DNA of 64,000 nucleotides from NC2004 sp050874905 (lineage in GTDB: Bacteria; Bacillota; Clostridia; Lachnospirales; Lachnospiraceae). Location: contig JBNMLP010000013.1 of assembly GCA_050874905.1 (NCBI GenBank), forward strand, positions 1 to 64,000, written 5' to 3'. How positions within the stretch are numbered: position 1 is the first letter of the stretch; the number at the start of each line of letters is the position of its first letter. Shown here one piece after another: positions 16,719 through 25,135 of the stretch. The notes under the pieces were generated by a model. That model searched no databases. It had not been told where the DNA came from and was given only the letters and a program-made list of their open reading frames with translations. Both the position numbers and the translations under genes were made by a program.

Positions 16719-18497
16719 ATGAAAAAAAGAACGCATGGGAAAAAGATAAAACGTCTGTTGGCAATGCTCTGTATTGCTGCACTGCTTGGAAATGTATGTA
16801 GTATGCAGGTGGATGCGCATTATTCTACAGATGTCAGATATATGCAGATTCCGTCCCTGACCTTTGAATTGTTGAGTGATGATCAGGTACGTTTGTGCAA
16901 ATATCAAAAAGAAATGAACCAGGAACCATATGTGCTTGGCATTCCTTCCGGAATCAATGTGGAAGCAAGAGATAACACGCAAAGGGTTATTGGAATCGAT
17001 AATAACGTATTTATCAACGAACAATTTTCCATGATCTATGTCGAAACAAACAACGGAATGGAGATTGGGAAATATGCGTTTAATAAAGTAAGAGTAAATC
17101 ATACGAATTCGTATGTGACGGATATGGATGTAAATTTCTTAGGCGGTAAGAAAAAGGGACCGATCACAGACATTGGCGAGTATGCATTCGCCTATTTTTA
17201 CGTGCCGGGCGGCTATGTACATATTGATAATGTAACAGGAAAGATCGGGGCGCATGCGTTTGAACAGGCATCAATTTTAGAAAGTTTTGATATCGCAGAT
17301 GGTCTGATCGAGGAAATCGGGGAGTCCGCCTTTCGCAGCTTCCACGCATCCAGCTTTCATATTCCTGATTATAAGAAGGTGGATGCATGTGCGTTTAGTA
17401 GAGCCAATTTTAAGACGTTTCAGCTATCCGATAAGGTAGAATCTATCGGAAGCAGAATATTTGAGGGCTGTGACGCATTAGAAGAGATCACACTGCCGGC
17501 GGAGAATCATATCAAGGAAGTGTCAGCCGATGCATTTCCGGATAATAAAGGATTGCGGATCAATGTTCCGGCAGGCTATGAGGATCTGTCTGCTTACCAT
17601 TTTGACCAATATCAGAATCTTACTTTTTGCTTGTCACCGAAGTATACTACGGAAAGTGAGGTATATAAACAGCTTGCTGCAACCGGTGCCGAGGTAGTGA
17701 TCCAATCCTTCGTTGCGGCGACCACGACAGATTCAAAGACTACTACAACGCAGGCAACGACAACAGAGCCGGAGGCTACTACAACGCAGGCAGCGACAAC
17801 AGAGCCGGAGGCTACTACAACACAGGCAACGACAACAGAGCCGGAGACTACTACAATGCAGGCAGCGACAACAGAATCAGAGGCTTCTGCGGGTAAGACA
17901 ACTGGCTCGGATACGTCTTCGCAGTCTTCCACAGTCACTAATGTATCGGTGATCACCAATGTGGCATCGTCAGCGTCAGCTTCCGCGAGTGCAGACAAGG
18001 GAAAGAAGTCCGGGAAGAAAACCTCAGTGGTTGGAACAATGCTGACCAGAAAGGGCATCTCATACCAGATCACAGGAAAAAATACAGCAGTCTGTATCGG
18101 TGCAGCCAGCCCCAAAAAGAAGGTAACAGTTGCAGCTAGTATCACTTATAAAGGAAAGAGTTATCTTGTGACAGAGCTGGGGACGAAAGCATTTTATATG
18201 GACAAAACACTCGAATACCTAAAACTGGGAAAGAATGTGAAAAAAATAAGAAGCAGTGCACTGGAGCGGTGTACAAAGTTAAAGAGGGTGACCTTTGGTA
18301 GGAATCTGACTACCATCGAAAAACGTGCCTTTTATAAAGATAAGAACCTTATTCGGCTGATCTTTGATGGAGAGAAGCTTCGCACAGTAGGAAAGCGGGC
18401 GTTTTCAAAGGGAAAGAAATCCAAGAAAGTAATTGTCCCATCCACGGCGGATCAAAAAAGGTATTATAAGCTGCTGCAGGGGTCTATCGTTGATTGA
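16719..18497 (+). CDS. Secreted BspA-like leucine-rich repeat protein
   Basis: A 592-aa exported protein. A basic, hydrophobic signal peptide (residues 1-34, cleavage near VDA) is followed by LRR_5/BspA-type repeats (motifs such as IGEYAF, IEEIGESAF, VESIGSRIFEGC). Then comes a Thr-rich spacer made of four 12-residue repeats (17739-17882), a Ser/Ala-rich stretch and a C-terminal LRR block (LGTKAFYMD, IRSSALERC, IEKRAFYKD). No LPXTG anchor is visible. BspA-like proteins mediate adhesion to host or bacterial surfaces in other species. SD AAGGAG is 12 nt upstream, slightly far. It lies just before a larger relative. Confidence 0.8.
   Translation: MKKRTHGKKIKRLLAMLCIAALLGNVCSMQVDAHYSTDVRYMQIPSLTFELLSDDQVRLCKYQKEMNQEPYVLGIPSGINVEARDNTQRVIGIDNNVFINEQFSMIYVETNNGMEIGKYAFNKVRVNHTNSYVTDMDVNFLGGKKKGPITDIGEYAFAYFYVPGGYVHIDNVTGKIGAHAFEQASILESFDIADGLIEEIGESAFRSFHASSFHIPDYKKVDACAFSRANFKTFQLSDKVESIGSRIFEGCDALEEITLPAENHIKEVSADAFPDNKGLRINVPAGYEDLSAYHFDQYQNLTFCLSPKYTTESEVYKQLAATGAEVVIQSFVAATTTDSKTTTTQATTTEPEATTTQAATTEPEATTTQATTTEPETTTMQAATTESEASAGKTTGSDTSSQSSTVTNVSVITNVASSASASASADKGKKSGKKTSVVGTMLTRKGISYQITGKNTAVCIGAASPKKKVTVAASITYKGKSYLVTELGTKAFYMDKTLEYLKLGKNVKKIRSSALERCTKLKRVTFGRNLTTIEKRAFYKDKNLIRLIFDGEKLRTVGKRAFSKGKKSKKVIVPSTADQKRYYKLLQGSIVD
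17739..17882 (+). repeat. Four 36-bp tandem coding repeats (Thr-rich spacer)
   Basis: Units at 17739, 17775, 17811 and 17847 encode variants of ATTTQAATTEPE. Such in-frame repeats expand and contract easily and act as a flexible stalk. Confidence 0.9.
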
Positions 18498-18616
18498 GAA
18501 AAGCCAAATATGTCGGAACAACCGTTAAAAATGTCTCCTTCCCCATTTTGAAACTGTTTTATGCTATCCTTCAGAGGATGGCGATAATGCATTCAAAATA
18601 TGGAAGGAGATTTTTT

Positions 18617-21600
18617 ATGAAACAACGAGGAAAGCGAATAGTAAGCATGCTGCTGGCGGTTGCGCTGCTGGCAAGCAGTTTTACGACGGTGAGACCCGGA
18701 GTGATCACTGCGAATGCGGCTGATGAAACAGCAGGTCAGGCGAAAGAAAGTGATTTTGAGGTTGATTCAGGTGATGGTGGAATCATTATAAAGAAATATA
18801 CCGGTACTGCACCTGAGGTGAATCTTTGTGAGATTTTTAAAGGAAAGAAAATAGTGGGGATTGATTCAGGAGTCAATTACTTAGGAGTCAATAAGGATAA
18901 CACCATTACGAAGCTGGTGATTCCAAACACCTGTGCCACGATAGGAGATTATGCATTTGATGGATGCACCAGTCTTGAAAGTGTAACATTTGCAGATGGT
19001 TTCAATGCGGATGGCAGTATACAGGAATCTGCGGATGCTGTGACAATAGGTTCAGATGCTTTTCATGGTTGTACAGCTCTTAGAAAGATAGAGCTTCCAG
19101 ATAAGACGACGGTGATTAAGTTAGAGGCTTTTTATAGAGCAAGAAACCTTACCGAGTTTACTATGCCTAAAAATTTAACTACAATTGGAGACATGGCATT
19201 TGAGGATTGTGATGCATTAACTGCGGTTACTTTTGGTGAAAAAGTAGAAACCATTGGAGTGGGTGCATTTCGAAACTGCGATAAATTATCTAAGGTTTCC
19301 TTTAATGACACCCTAAATACAATAGGAAAGGCTGCATTTACAGATTGTATTTACGAAAAAATTACAATTCCAAAGGGATGTACTTCTATTGGGGAAAGCG
19401 CATTTAACACAGGCACACTTAAACGCGTGGATCTTGGAAGCAATAATGCAACAATTGGAAGTAAGGCATTTGACGGAAGCAATGTGATCTTATATGGAAC
19501 CGATGCCTGCACGAATGCAACAGAGTATGCAAAAAAATATGAGAAATGCAAATTTCAGATCTATTCTGATAAACTGGAAATTACATCTAAGCCAGACAAG
19601 ACAGAGTATACATTAGGAGAAAATCTGGACACTACTGGTTTAACACTTCAGGCAGCCTATACTAAGACCGGAGATAAGAAATCAAGTGAAACATATGGAA
19701 TTCCTGATTTATCCAACTGTGTGATCACTGGTTATAACAAGGATCAGTTAGGACCACAGACCATTACGGTAGCGTATGGCGAGCAGAAGGCAACCTTTGA
19801 GGTCAAGGTTCGTTTGGATCTTGCTAAAGCAGGAAAGGATGGTGATGTTACATTAGTTTATTCAGATGATAATCCAAGTGCTATTTATACAGGAAAGGCA
19901 ATTACACCAACTGTAAAGGTAACTAGTAATGATATTGAGTTAAGCGCAGAGAAGTATAATGCCCCAGTATATAAAAATAATGTAAATGCATACACCGGAT
20001 CAACAAGCTCCAGTTCCGCATCTGCTACAGCACCATCTGTAATGGTAAGTGGAGATGGCATTTATACGACAGGAAGCATTACTAAGTATTTTAATATCAA
20101 AAAGCGTACTATGGATGACGTTACCGTTACCGTAGCAGAGACATCAAAGTATTCCGGAGTAAAACAGGAACCGGCGGTTACCGTTACTTATAATGACGAG
20201 AAAGTACCGGCATCTGCGTATAAAGTGGAGTATACTTCAAATATAAATGCGGCAAAAAAAGAGGATACATGTGCCTATGTCACGGTGTCTGCAACGACTG
20301 ACAGCAACTTTAGTGGTTCAAAAAGAGTTTATTTTGGAATTGAGCAGCTGGATTTAAAGGATGCTGGTATTACAGTAAATACAGGAAAAGCTCAGGTTTA
20401 TACCGGAAAGGCAGTAAAACCGGCAAAGGTAGAAGTAACCCGTCCAGATCCGGCAGTAGAAGGGGATACGATCACCTTACAAGAACGAAACGATTATGTG
20501 GTAAGCGGATACAAGAACAATGTGAATGTAGGAATCGCAACAGTTACCTTAACGGGACAGGAAAATTATACTGGAACATATGATGCTTCTTACGAGATTG
20601 TTGCACGTCCTTTGACAGATGCATCCATCACAGTAAAGGATATCGATGATGTAACATACGATGGTAAGAATCATAAGCCAGAGGTAGCAGTGACATACAA
20701 TCGTGCGGACGATGATGCTCAAGAGCTAAAAGAGGGAACAGATTATAAAGTAACGATCAAAGACAGCAAGGATGCAGAAGTCAACAATGCCGGAACCTAC
20801 AAAGTAGTGGTAGAGGGAATGGGCAACTATTCCGGAACCGTAGAAAAAACATTTGTAGTGAATGCATATAACATTTCTGATGCGAAGGTGACGGTAGAAG
20901 AAACGGAATTCGTATACGATGGAACGGAAGCCTGCCCGAAGGTAACAGTATCAGCAGATGGTTTTGCACTGGAAAAGGATCAGGATTACACTGTTTCCTA
21001 TGCGGATAATGAAAAGGTCGGAATGGCCAAGGTAACCATTACCGGTAAAGGCAATTGCAAAGGAAGCTGTGAAGCTTCTTATAAGATCACTGCACGTCCT
21101 TTGACAGATGCATCCATCACAGTAAAAGACATCGATGATGTAACATACGATGGTAAGAATCATAAGCCAGAGGTAGCAGTGACATACAATCGTGCGGACG
21201 ATGACGCTCAAGAGTTAAAAGAGGGAACAGATTATAAGGTAACATTAGTTGCCAGCGCAGATGCTGTCTTAACAGAGGAGACAGAAGAAAAGACTGACGG
21301 TGCTAACGAGAATGAGGCTGAGACAGAGAACGTTACCGCAGTAGGAAAAGTGGGAACCTATAAGGTAGTAGTAGAGGGAACAGGCAATTATACCGGAACT
21401 GTAGAGAAAGAGTTTGTAATTGCTTATGACCTTTCCGATGCAAAGGTGACAGTAGAAAAGGAAATCACATATGCAGGAACAAAGGTATGTCCGGATGTGA
21501 CAGTATCCGTAAATGATAAGGTACTTGTAAAGGATCAGGACTACACCGTAGCTTATGAAGATAACGAAGCAGTAGGAACAGCTAAGGTGATCATTACAGG

Positions 21601-22117
21601 AAAAGGTGATTACAAAGGAACAGTGACAGAAGCCTTTACCATTGTAGCACCGAAAACAGAGTCAACAACAGAAGCACCAGCCGCAACAACAGAAGCACCT
21701 GCGGCAGCAACGACAGAAGCACCTGCGGCAGCAACGACAGAAGCACCTGCGGCAGCAACGACAGAAGCACCGGAAGCAGACGAAGATCTCGATGGAGATG
21801 ATGATGCAGTTGTAATTCCAACCGTGAAGAAAGTAAAACAGGTAAAGGTAACTGCAAAGAAAAAAGCATTGGTGTTAAAATGGAAAAAGATGTCAGGAGT
21901 AGCCAAGTATCAGATTCAGTTCAGCACTAAGAAGAACTTTAAAAAGGCAAAAACTTACAATGTGAAGAAGTCCCAGACATCTGTAAATATCAAAAAATTA
22001 AAGAAAGCAACAAAATACTACGTGCGTATCCGTGCTTGCAAGACATACACAGATGAAGACGACAATGATAAGACAGTATATGGAGCATGGGTAACTGTAA
22101 GCAAAAAGACAAAGTAG
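18617..22117 (+). CDS. Large secreted LRR/Ig-like surface protein with C-terminal fibronectin-type domain
   Basis: An 1166-aa exported protein. Order: signal peptide (about 1-33, ends ANA), BspA-like LRR region (about 80-310, motifs IGDYAFDGC, IGDMAFEDC, VETIGVGAFRNC), a bacterial Ig-like group 3 domain (KLEITSKPDKTEYTLGE), five or so MBG-like beta domains (patterns YDGKNHKP.., NAGTYKVVVEG.GNYSGT), an APAATTE repeat spacer and a C-terminal fibronectin III-like domain (LVLKWKKMSG..YQIQFST..YYVRIRA). Probably an adhesin. ATG 18617 has GGAAGGAG; an upstream open frame (TTG 18494) lacks an SD. No sortase motif; the Lys-rich C-terminus may bind the wall. Confidence 0.82.
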   Translation: MKQRGKRIVSMLLAVALLASSFTTVRPGVITANAADETAGQAKESDFEVDSGDGGIIIKKYTGTAPEVNLCEIFKGKKIVGIDSGVNYLGVNKDNTITKLVIPNTCATIGDYAFDGCTSLESVTFADGFNADGSIQESADAVTIGSDAFHGCTALRKIELPDKTTVIKLEAFYRARNLTEFTMPKNLTTIGDMAFEDCDALTAVTFGEKVETIGVGAFRNCDKLSKVSFNDTLNTIGKAAFTDCIYEKITIPKGCTSIGESAFNTGTLKRVDLGSNNATIGSKAFDGSNVILYGTDACTNATEYAKKYEKCKFQIYSDKLEITSKPDKTEYTLGENLDTTGLTLQAAYTKTGDKKSSETYGIPDLSNCVITGYNKDQLGPQTITVAYGEQKATFEVKVRLDLAKAGKDGDVTLVYSDDNPSAIYTGKAITPTVKVTSNDIELSAEKYNAPVYKNNVNAYTGSTSSSSASATAPSVMVSGDGIYTTGSITKYFNIKKRTMDDVTVTVAETSKYSGVKQEPAVTVTYNDEKVPASAYKVEYTSNINAAKKEDTCAYVTVSATTDSNFSGSKRVYFGIEQLDLKDAGITVNTGKAQVYTGKAVKPAKVEVTRPDPAVEGDTITLQERNDYVVSGYKNNVNVGIATVTLTGQENYTGTYDASYEIVARPLTDASITVKDIDDVTYDGKNHKPEVAVTYNRADDDAQELKEGTDYKVTIKDSKDAEVNNAGTYKVVVEGMGNYSGTVEKTFVVNAYNISDAKVTVEETEFVYDGTEACPKVTVSADGFALEKDQDYTVSYADNEKVGMAKVTITGKGNCKGSCEASYKITARPLTDASITVKDIDDVTYDGKNHKPEVAVTYNRADDDAQELKEGTDYKVTLVASADAVLTEETEEKTDGANENEAETENVTAVGKVGTYKVVVEGTGNYTGTVEKEFVIAYDLSDAKVTVEKEITYAGTKVCPDVTVSVNDKVLVKDQDYTVAYEDNEAVGTAKVIITGKGDYKGTVTEAFTIVAPKTESTTEAPAATTEAPAAATTEAPAAATTEAPAAATTEAPEADEDLDGDDDAVVIPTVKKVKQVKVTAKKKALVLKWKKMSGVAKYQIQFSTKKNFKKAKTYNVKKSQTSVNIKKLKKATKYYVRIRACKTYTDEDDNDKTVYGAWVTVSKKTK
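20602..20754 (+). repeat. Near-identical 153-bp coding repeat, copy 1
   Basis: Pairs with 21091-21243 with only a few base differences; both encode the start of an MBG-like domain (ARPLTDASITVKDIDDV). The near-identity implies recent duplication or gene conversion. Confidence 0.9.
21091..21243 (+). repeat. Near-identical 153-bp coding repeat, copy 2
   Basis: Second copy of the repeat at 20602-20754. Downstream the two domains diverge: copy 2 carries an extra acidic insert (TEETEEKTDGANENE). Confidence 0.9.
21665..21776 (+). repeat. 24-bp tandem coding repeats (APAATTE spacer)
   Basis: About four to five units encoding APAATTE-like blocks separate the MBG-like domains from the fibronectin-like end. 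Confidence 0.85.
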
Positions 22118-22137
22118 TATAAAGATTAAAAAAACAC

Positions 22138-22166
22138 TTGATTTTTAGTGCCGTATTCGGTACAAT
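22138..22166 (+). promoter_or_regulatory. Promoter of tRNA-Thr
   Basis: TTGATT (22138-22143), 17-bp spacer, TACAAT (22161-22166), 28 bp before the tRNA 5' end. Confidence 0.7.
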
Positions 22167-22168
22167 AA

Positions 22169-22192
22169 AGCAGTCGGTCAAACGACTGCTTT
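22169..22192 (+). terminator. Hairpin between the surface gene and tRNA
   Basis: AGCAGTCG / CGACTGCT around a 6-nt loop, followed by TTAT. It could terminate the surface-protein transcript, or lie in the tRNA 5' leader, since the tRNA promoter is just upstream. Confidence 0.5.
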
Positions 22193-22194
22193 AT

Positions 22195-22267
22195 GCTTCG
22201 ATAGCTCAGTTGGTAGAGCACTTCACTCGTAATGAAGGGGTCGAGGGTTCAAGTCCCTTTCGAAGCT
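22195..22267 (+). tRNA. tRNA-Thr (anticodon CGT)
   Basis: 73-nt cloverleaf without encoded CCA: acceptor GCTTCGA pairs perfectly with TCGAAGC; D-arm GCTC..GAGC; anticodon stem CTTCA/TGAAG with loop CTCGTAA (anticodon CGT, codon ACG); T-arm GAGGG-TTCAAGT-CCCTT. Its 3' half is the prophage attachment site and is intact after integration. Confidence 0.97.
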
Positions 22268-22324
22268 TGTCTTGAAAAAGCCGCTAATCCTTGTATTTTC
22301 AAGGGTTAGCGGCTTTTGTGTTAC
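22222..22324 (+). repeat. attL: attL: 103-bp prophage direct repeat, left copy
   Basis: Matches 60148-60250 except one base (T at 22268, G at 60194). It spans the tRNA from the anticodon stem to its 3' end and the following terminator hairpin (22275-22317), so both gene end and terminator are duplicated by integration. Confidence 0.95.
22275..22317 (+). terminator. tRNA-Thr terminator (left copy, within attL)
   Basis: AAAAGCCGCTAA-CCTT pairs with AAGG-TTAGCGGCTTTT. The same hairpin is repeated at 60201-60243. Confidence 0.9.
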
Positions 22325-22385
22325 CTTTTGTGAAAGAACGATAGTTCGACAAATAAGCATGAATAAACACGTTTTTTTACATCCG

Positions 22386-22405
22386 TTTTCGTCAAATTTT
22401 CGTCA
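22386..22405 (+). other. Candidate integrase arm-type sites, left pair
   Basis: TTTTCGTCA at 22386-22394 and again at 22397-22405 (11-bp period), overlapping the integrase stop codon. A matching tandem pair, AATTCGTCA, lies near the other end at 60081-60100. Confidence 0.6.
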
Positions 22406-23527
22406 GTAATCTGATGCGAGAAATGCTTCTAGTTTGCTTGTTGCAGAGGATTTCTTGGAGTCTAACTCTGCATAAATTTCTAAAATCATTTTAATATCGG
22501 CATGTCCCATCAACCTGGCAGCTTCTTTTATATCTATTCCGGAGTAGTATAAAATAGTGGCATATTCATGACGGAACACGTATGGGGTGAGATCTGTGGC
22601 ATGTATACCTTTGATTATGCTGCCCTTTTCTGATCGGTCGCATGTTCCACCCATTGCAATGTTTATTTTATCGAAGCACTTGTCCCAGAAGCGGCGGTAC
22701 GTGGTTCGTGTGTGCAGATTACCGCTTGAATTGGAAAAAAGGTATAAATTATCTAATGAACTAAGATAATCGCTTAAAACGGGAAATAAGGGACTTAATA
22801 TATCGATCGTGCGAAAACCAGCATCTGTTTTTGGTGGAGACAGTACCGGTTGATTTTGCGTAAAGGAAACAGCTTTGTTAATTGTGATGGTTTTTCGGTG
22901 CAGATCAACATCATTGACCGTAAGGGCGCGTGCTTCCTCCGGTCGAAGTCCGGCATACCACAGTATCCATATAAAGCATTTTTCTTCTGCAGAAAAATCA
23001 ATGGTAGGAAGGACGGATCGCTCTTTGGGTGTCAAGGCTCTGGTTTCTGCCTTTGGTTTTCTCGGCAGCGTGACACCTCTACATACATTTTTACTCACAA
23101 GCCCATCATCGATGGCAACTTCAAGCATTTGGTTAAGCGTGTTTTTAATGCGACGCTGAATGTCGTAGTGACCTGAAGCGTTATTGATGCACTGCTGCAC
23201 GTCGGATTTATGAAGATCGCGAAGTCGGATGCCGTGAATGCTTTTAATATGGTTCTTAATAATGTTCTCGTAACCGGAAACAGTAGAGAAAGACTTGTCT
23301 TTTTTGTAGGTATCAAGCCAGTGGTTTGCCCACTGCAATACAGTAAGTTTCTGATCATCTGCATAGGTTCCGGATGAGACAGCAGATAGGATCATGGCCG
23401 CCTTTTGTTCCAGTTCCACACTTGTGCGGGCATATATCGTTTTGTAAACAACCTTTCCAGCATCGTTAGTGCCGAGTTTGATTTTCTTTTCGTAGCGGCC
23501 GTCTTTTCGTTTGTTGTATTTTGGCAT
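22403..23527 (-). CDS. int: Tyrosine-recombinase phage integrase
   Basis: A 374-aa recombinase that inserts and excises the prophage at tRNA-Thr. Order: N-terminal arm-binding segment (KYNKRKDGRYEKKI), SAM-like core-binding domain (about 60-150), C-terminal catalytic domain with Arg in AGLRPEEARAL, the second Arg in YVFRHEYAT (first box-II residue Tyr rather than His), RLMGHAD and the nucleophile in EIYAEL. ATG 23527 has AAAGGAGTG; the upstream open frame has none. It reads toward attL, and a CACCGGTG palindrome (23548-23563) lies in its leader. Confidence 0.95.
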   Translation of the reverse strand: MPKYNKRKDGRYEKKIKLGTNDAGKVVYKTIYARTSVELEQKAAMILSAVSSGTYADDQKLTVLQWANHWLDTYKKDKSFSTVSGYENIIKNHIKSIHGIRLRDLHKSDVQQCINNASGHYDIQRRIKNTLNQMLEVAIDDGLVSKNVCRGVTLPRKPKAETRALTPKERSVLPTIDFSAEEKCFIWILWYAGLRPEEARALTVNDVDLHRKTITINKAVSFTQNQPVLSPPKTDAGFRTIDILSPLFPVLSDYLSSLDNLYLFSNSSGNLHTRTTYRRFWDKCFDKINIAMGGTCDRSEKGSIIKGIHATDLTPYVFRHEYATILYYSGIDIKEAARLMGHADIKMILEIYAELDSKKSSATSKLEAFLASDY

Positions 23528-23547
23528 AGTATCACTCCTTTTGAAAA

Positions 23548-23563
23548 ATTGCACCGGTGCAAT
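23548..23563. repeat. Palindrome ATTGCACCGGTGCAAT, copy 1
   Basis: A perfect 16-bp palindrome in the 5' leader of int, 20 bp from its start codon. It is one of five copies of the core found only in the prophage. Confidence 0.9.
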
Positions 23564-23568
23564 GGATA

Positions 23569-23592
23569 GAAAAAGCCCTCATGTGAGGGCTT
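23569..23592 (-). terminator. Terminator after hicB
   Basis: Minus strand AGCCCTC-ACAT-GAGGGCT followed by TTTTC, 7 nt past the hicB stop. Confidence 0.85.
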
Positions 23593-23598
23593 CCCTGA

Positions 23599-23994
23599 TT
23601 AGTGATAACTAAGCTTTTGCTTCAATGCTTCCTGTAACACCTGGGAGAAGTTGATACCTGCAGCTAAGGCTTCGTCATTCATCCATTCCGGAATAGAAAG
23701 AGTTTTCTTTACGGCTTTATTAGAAAACTTTTTGCGGTACTCCATTGTGTCGCAAGCAATAAGTGTGGCGAAGGAATCTCCTTCGCATGTTAGATCGGAT
23801 AAGCGGCTGGCAGCAGGGATTGTGTTTCCGTCGCTCTCATATTCATATAGAGTAAGTGCCAGTACATCTCTTGCCATATCCATTGCTTCTTCGATCGTAT
23901 CACCGCATGTATAACAGGACTCTAAATCTGTAAATACTACGGAAAAACCTCCGTCATCTTCCGGAGTGAAAATTGCTGGATATACATATTTCAT
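23599..23994 (-). CDS. hicB: HicB-family antitoxin
   Basis: A 131-aa antitoxin. The N-terminal partial RNase-H-like fold (YPAIFTPEDDGGFSVVFTDLESCYTCGDTIEEA) is the HicB signature; the C-terminal segment (SIPEWMNDEALAAGINFSQVLQEAL) looks like a ribbon-helix-helix DNA-binding part that would repress the operon. ATG 23994 has GGAGG upstream. It lies downstream of hicA, so toxin is encoded first, as is common for hicAB. Confidence 0.9.
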   Translation of the reverse strand: MKYVYPAIFTPEDDGGFSVVFTDLESCYTCGDTIEEAMDMARDVLALTLYEYESDGNTIPAASRLSDLTCEGDSFATLIACDTMEYRKKFSNKAVKKTLSIPEWMNDEALAAGINFSQVLQEALKQKLSYH

Positions 23995-24046
23995 TAAATC
24001 AACCTCCATTCATAATATAAAAAATATATATGGGATGTTGCAGAGC

Positions 24047-24238
24047 TTAAAGCCCTGCATCCCGCTTGATACTGTTTAGTGTTCCCTTTTTGACATCCTC
24101 GGACGGATGTCTTGGAACGGGGAATCTTTTCTCGGTAATCGGACTGTACCACATGTCATGATTGGAACCATGTCGTACGATGTAACAACCAATTGATCGA
24201 AGCTGCTTGGTCAACTCGGAATACTTAATGAGTATCAC
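24047..24238 (-). CDS. hicA: HicA-family toxin (mRNA interferase)
   Basis: About 60-63 aa, a dsRBD-like RNase that cuts mRNA when freed from HicB. The core matches HicA: LTKQLRSIGCYIVRHGSNHDMW with the catalytic His, PVPRHPSEDVKKGTLNSIKRDAGL. The only in-frame ATG nearby (24262) would lie in the promoter -10. The start must be GTG (24238), or a rare ATT (24229) that is better placed behind AAAGGGGTG. The promoter is strong and operator-like palindromes surround it. Confidence 0.85.
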   Translation of the reverse strand: MILIKYSELTKQLRSIGCYIVRHGSNHDMWYSPITEKRFPVPRHPSEDVKKGTLNSIKRDAGL

Positions 24239-24260
24239 CCCTTTCTTTAATTCTATAGTC

Positions 24261-24289
24261 ATTATAATACGTATCGGGGCGTATGTCAA
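24261..24289 (-). promoter_or_regulatory. hicAB promoter with internal palindrome
   Basis: Consensus TTGACA, 17-bp spacer, TATAAT on the minus strand (-10 at 24266-24261). The palindrome ATACGTAT (24267-24274) abuts the -10; a second ATACGTAT is at 24309-24316, 42 bp upstream. Probable HicB operators. Confidence 0.8.
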
Positions 24290-24314
24290 GAGAAAATAAT
24301 ACATAGGAATACGT

Positions 24315-24349
24315 ATATTTTAAAGTGAAATGATTTCACTTTAAAATAT
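24315..24349. promoter_or_regulatory. 35-bp perfect palindrome
   Basis: Two 17-bp arms (ATATTTTAAAGTGAAAT and its complement) around one G, between divergent hicA and the ImmA-like gene. No T-run follows on either strand, so an operator is likelier than a terminator. Confidence 0.85.
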
Positions 24350-24521
24350 GTGTTACAACTAAAATCAGAAAAAATATGTGTGCACCTACTATAAAACAGG
24401 TTGTTTTTGTGTTAGAATACAAAGGCAAGTAAGAAAAATATGAAAAATACAAAATAATGAAGCAGATATATTACATCTCACATATAATCTGGAAGATATA
24501 TAAATGGAAAGGGGACAGATT

Positions 24522-25124
24522 ATGGGGGATATAATAAGCTTTGTACGAAGGAAGGGAAGAACAATGAAAGATTCGGTTCTGCCAGTTGTAAGCGACATCA
24601 GGAAAAGAAAATATACGTTTGAACAGAGTGCCAGACAATTGATTAAATGTGCTGGAATAACAACGCTTCCGATCAATGTCCTAAAGGTAGCAGAAGCACT
24701 GGGCTTTGCTATTTACAAAACAGATCTGAAGGATGGAATACGTGGAGCAATGGTAGATTCTGACCGAGCCTTTGTGGATGATAAGAAGCGTGTGATTGTT
24801 GTTCCAAAAGGGGATTCTTTGAAAAAAACTTTCTTCACAGTGGCACATGAGATTGGTCATTTTTGTTTGCATTGCAATGATCAGGAAAATTTTTATATGA
24901 GAGAAACGATACATAAAGATGAACAGACGGAAGCTATGGAGAACGAAGCAGATTTATTTGCTGCTACTTTACTGATGCCGGAAGAGTTATTTAGAAATTA
25001 TGTAGAAAGTGTGCGTTATAAATACAATTCCAGAAAGTCATTATTGAATGATATATGCGAAACATTCTGTGTGGAGCAGGATGCGGTAGAACGTCGCTTT
25101 ACCGAGCTGAATATATCAATATAG
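24522..25124 (+). CDS. ImmA/IrrE-family metallopeptidase
   Basis: About 200 aa. The zinc motif HEIGHFCLHC with a downstream Glu (NEADLFAATLLMP) defines the ImmA/IrrE (DUF955) family; in ICEBs1, ImmA cleaves the ImmR repressor to trigger induction. Here the likely target would be the XRE repressor at 25968-26444, though the peptidase is not adjacent to it. No N-terminal HTH is present. Start 24522 (AAAGGGG upstream) is preferred; ATG 24504 and ATG 24564 are alternatives. Confidence 0.85.
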   Translation: MGDIISFVRRKGRTMKDSVLPVVSDIRKRKYTFEQSARQLIKCAGITTLPINVLKVAEALGFAIYKTDLKDGIRGAMVDSDRAFVDDKKRVIVVPKGDSLKKTFFTVAHEIGHFCLHCNDQENFYMRETIHKDEQTEAMENEADLFAATLLMPEELFRNYVESVRYKYNSRKSLLNDICETFCVEQDAVERRFTELNISI

Positions 25125-25135
25125 CGAGGTGGGCA

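Noticed and set aside
17739..17882. Regular 36-bp repeats, considered as a CRISPR array
   Set aside because: Units are contiguous without spacers, in frame and encode a Thr-rich stalk; the 42-bp repeats at 34095 are likewise coding.
17612..18145. 177-codon open frame on the minus strand
   Set aside because: It is the antisense of the Thr-rich repeats and gives a repetitive Val/Ala/Ser product; no SD and no family features.
18498..18616. Promoter for the second LRR gene
   Set aside because: TTGAAA and TGCTATCCT are present but at incompatible spacing; no convincing promoter could be assigned, so co-transcription with the first LRR gene remains possible.
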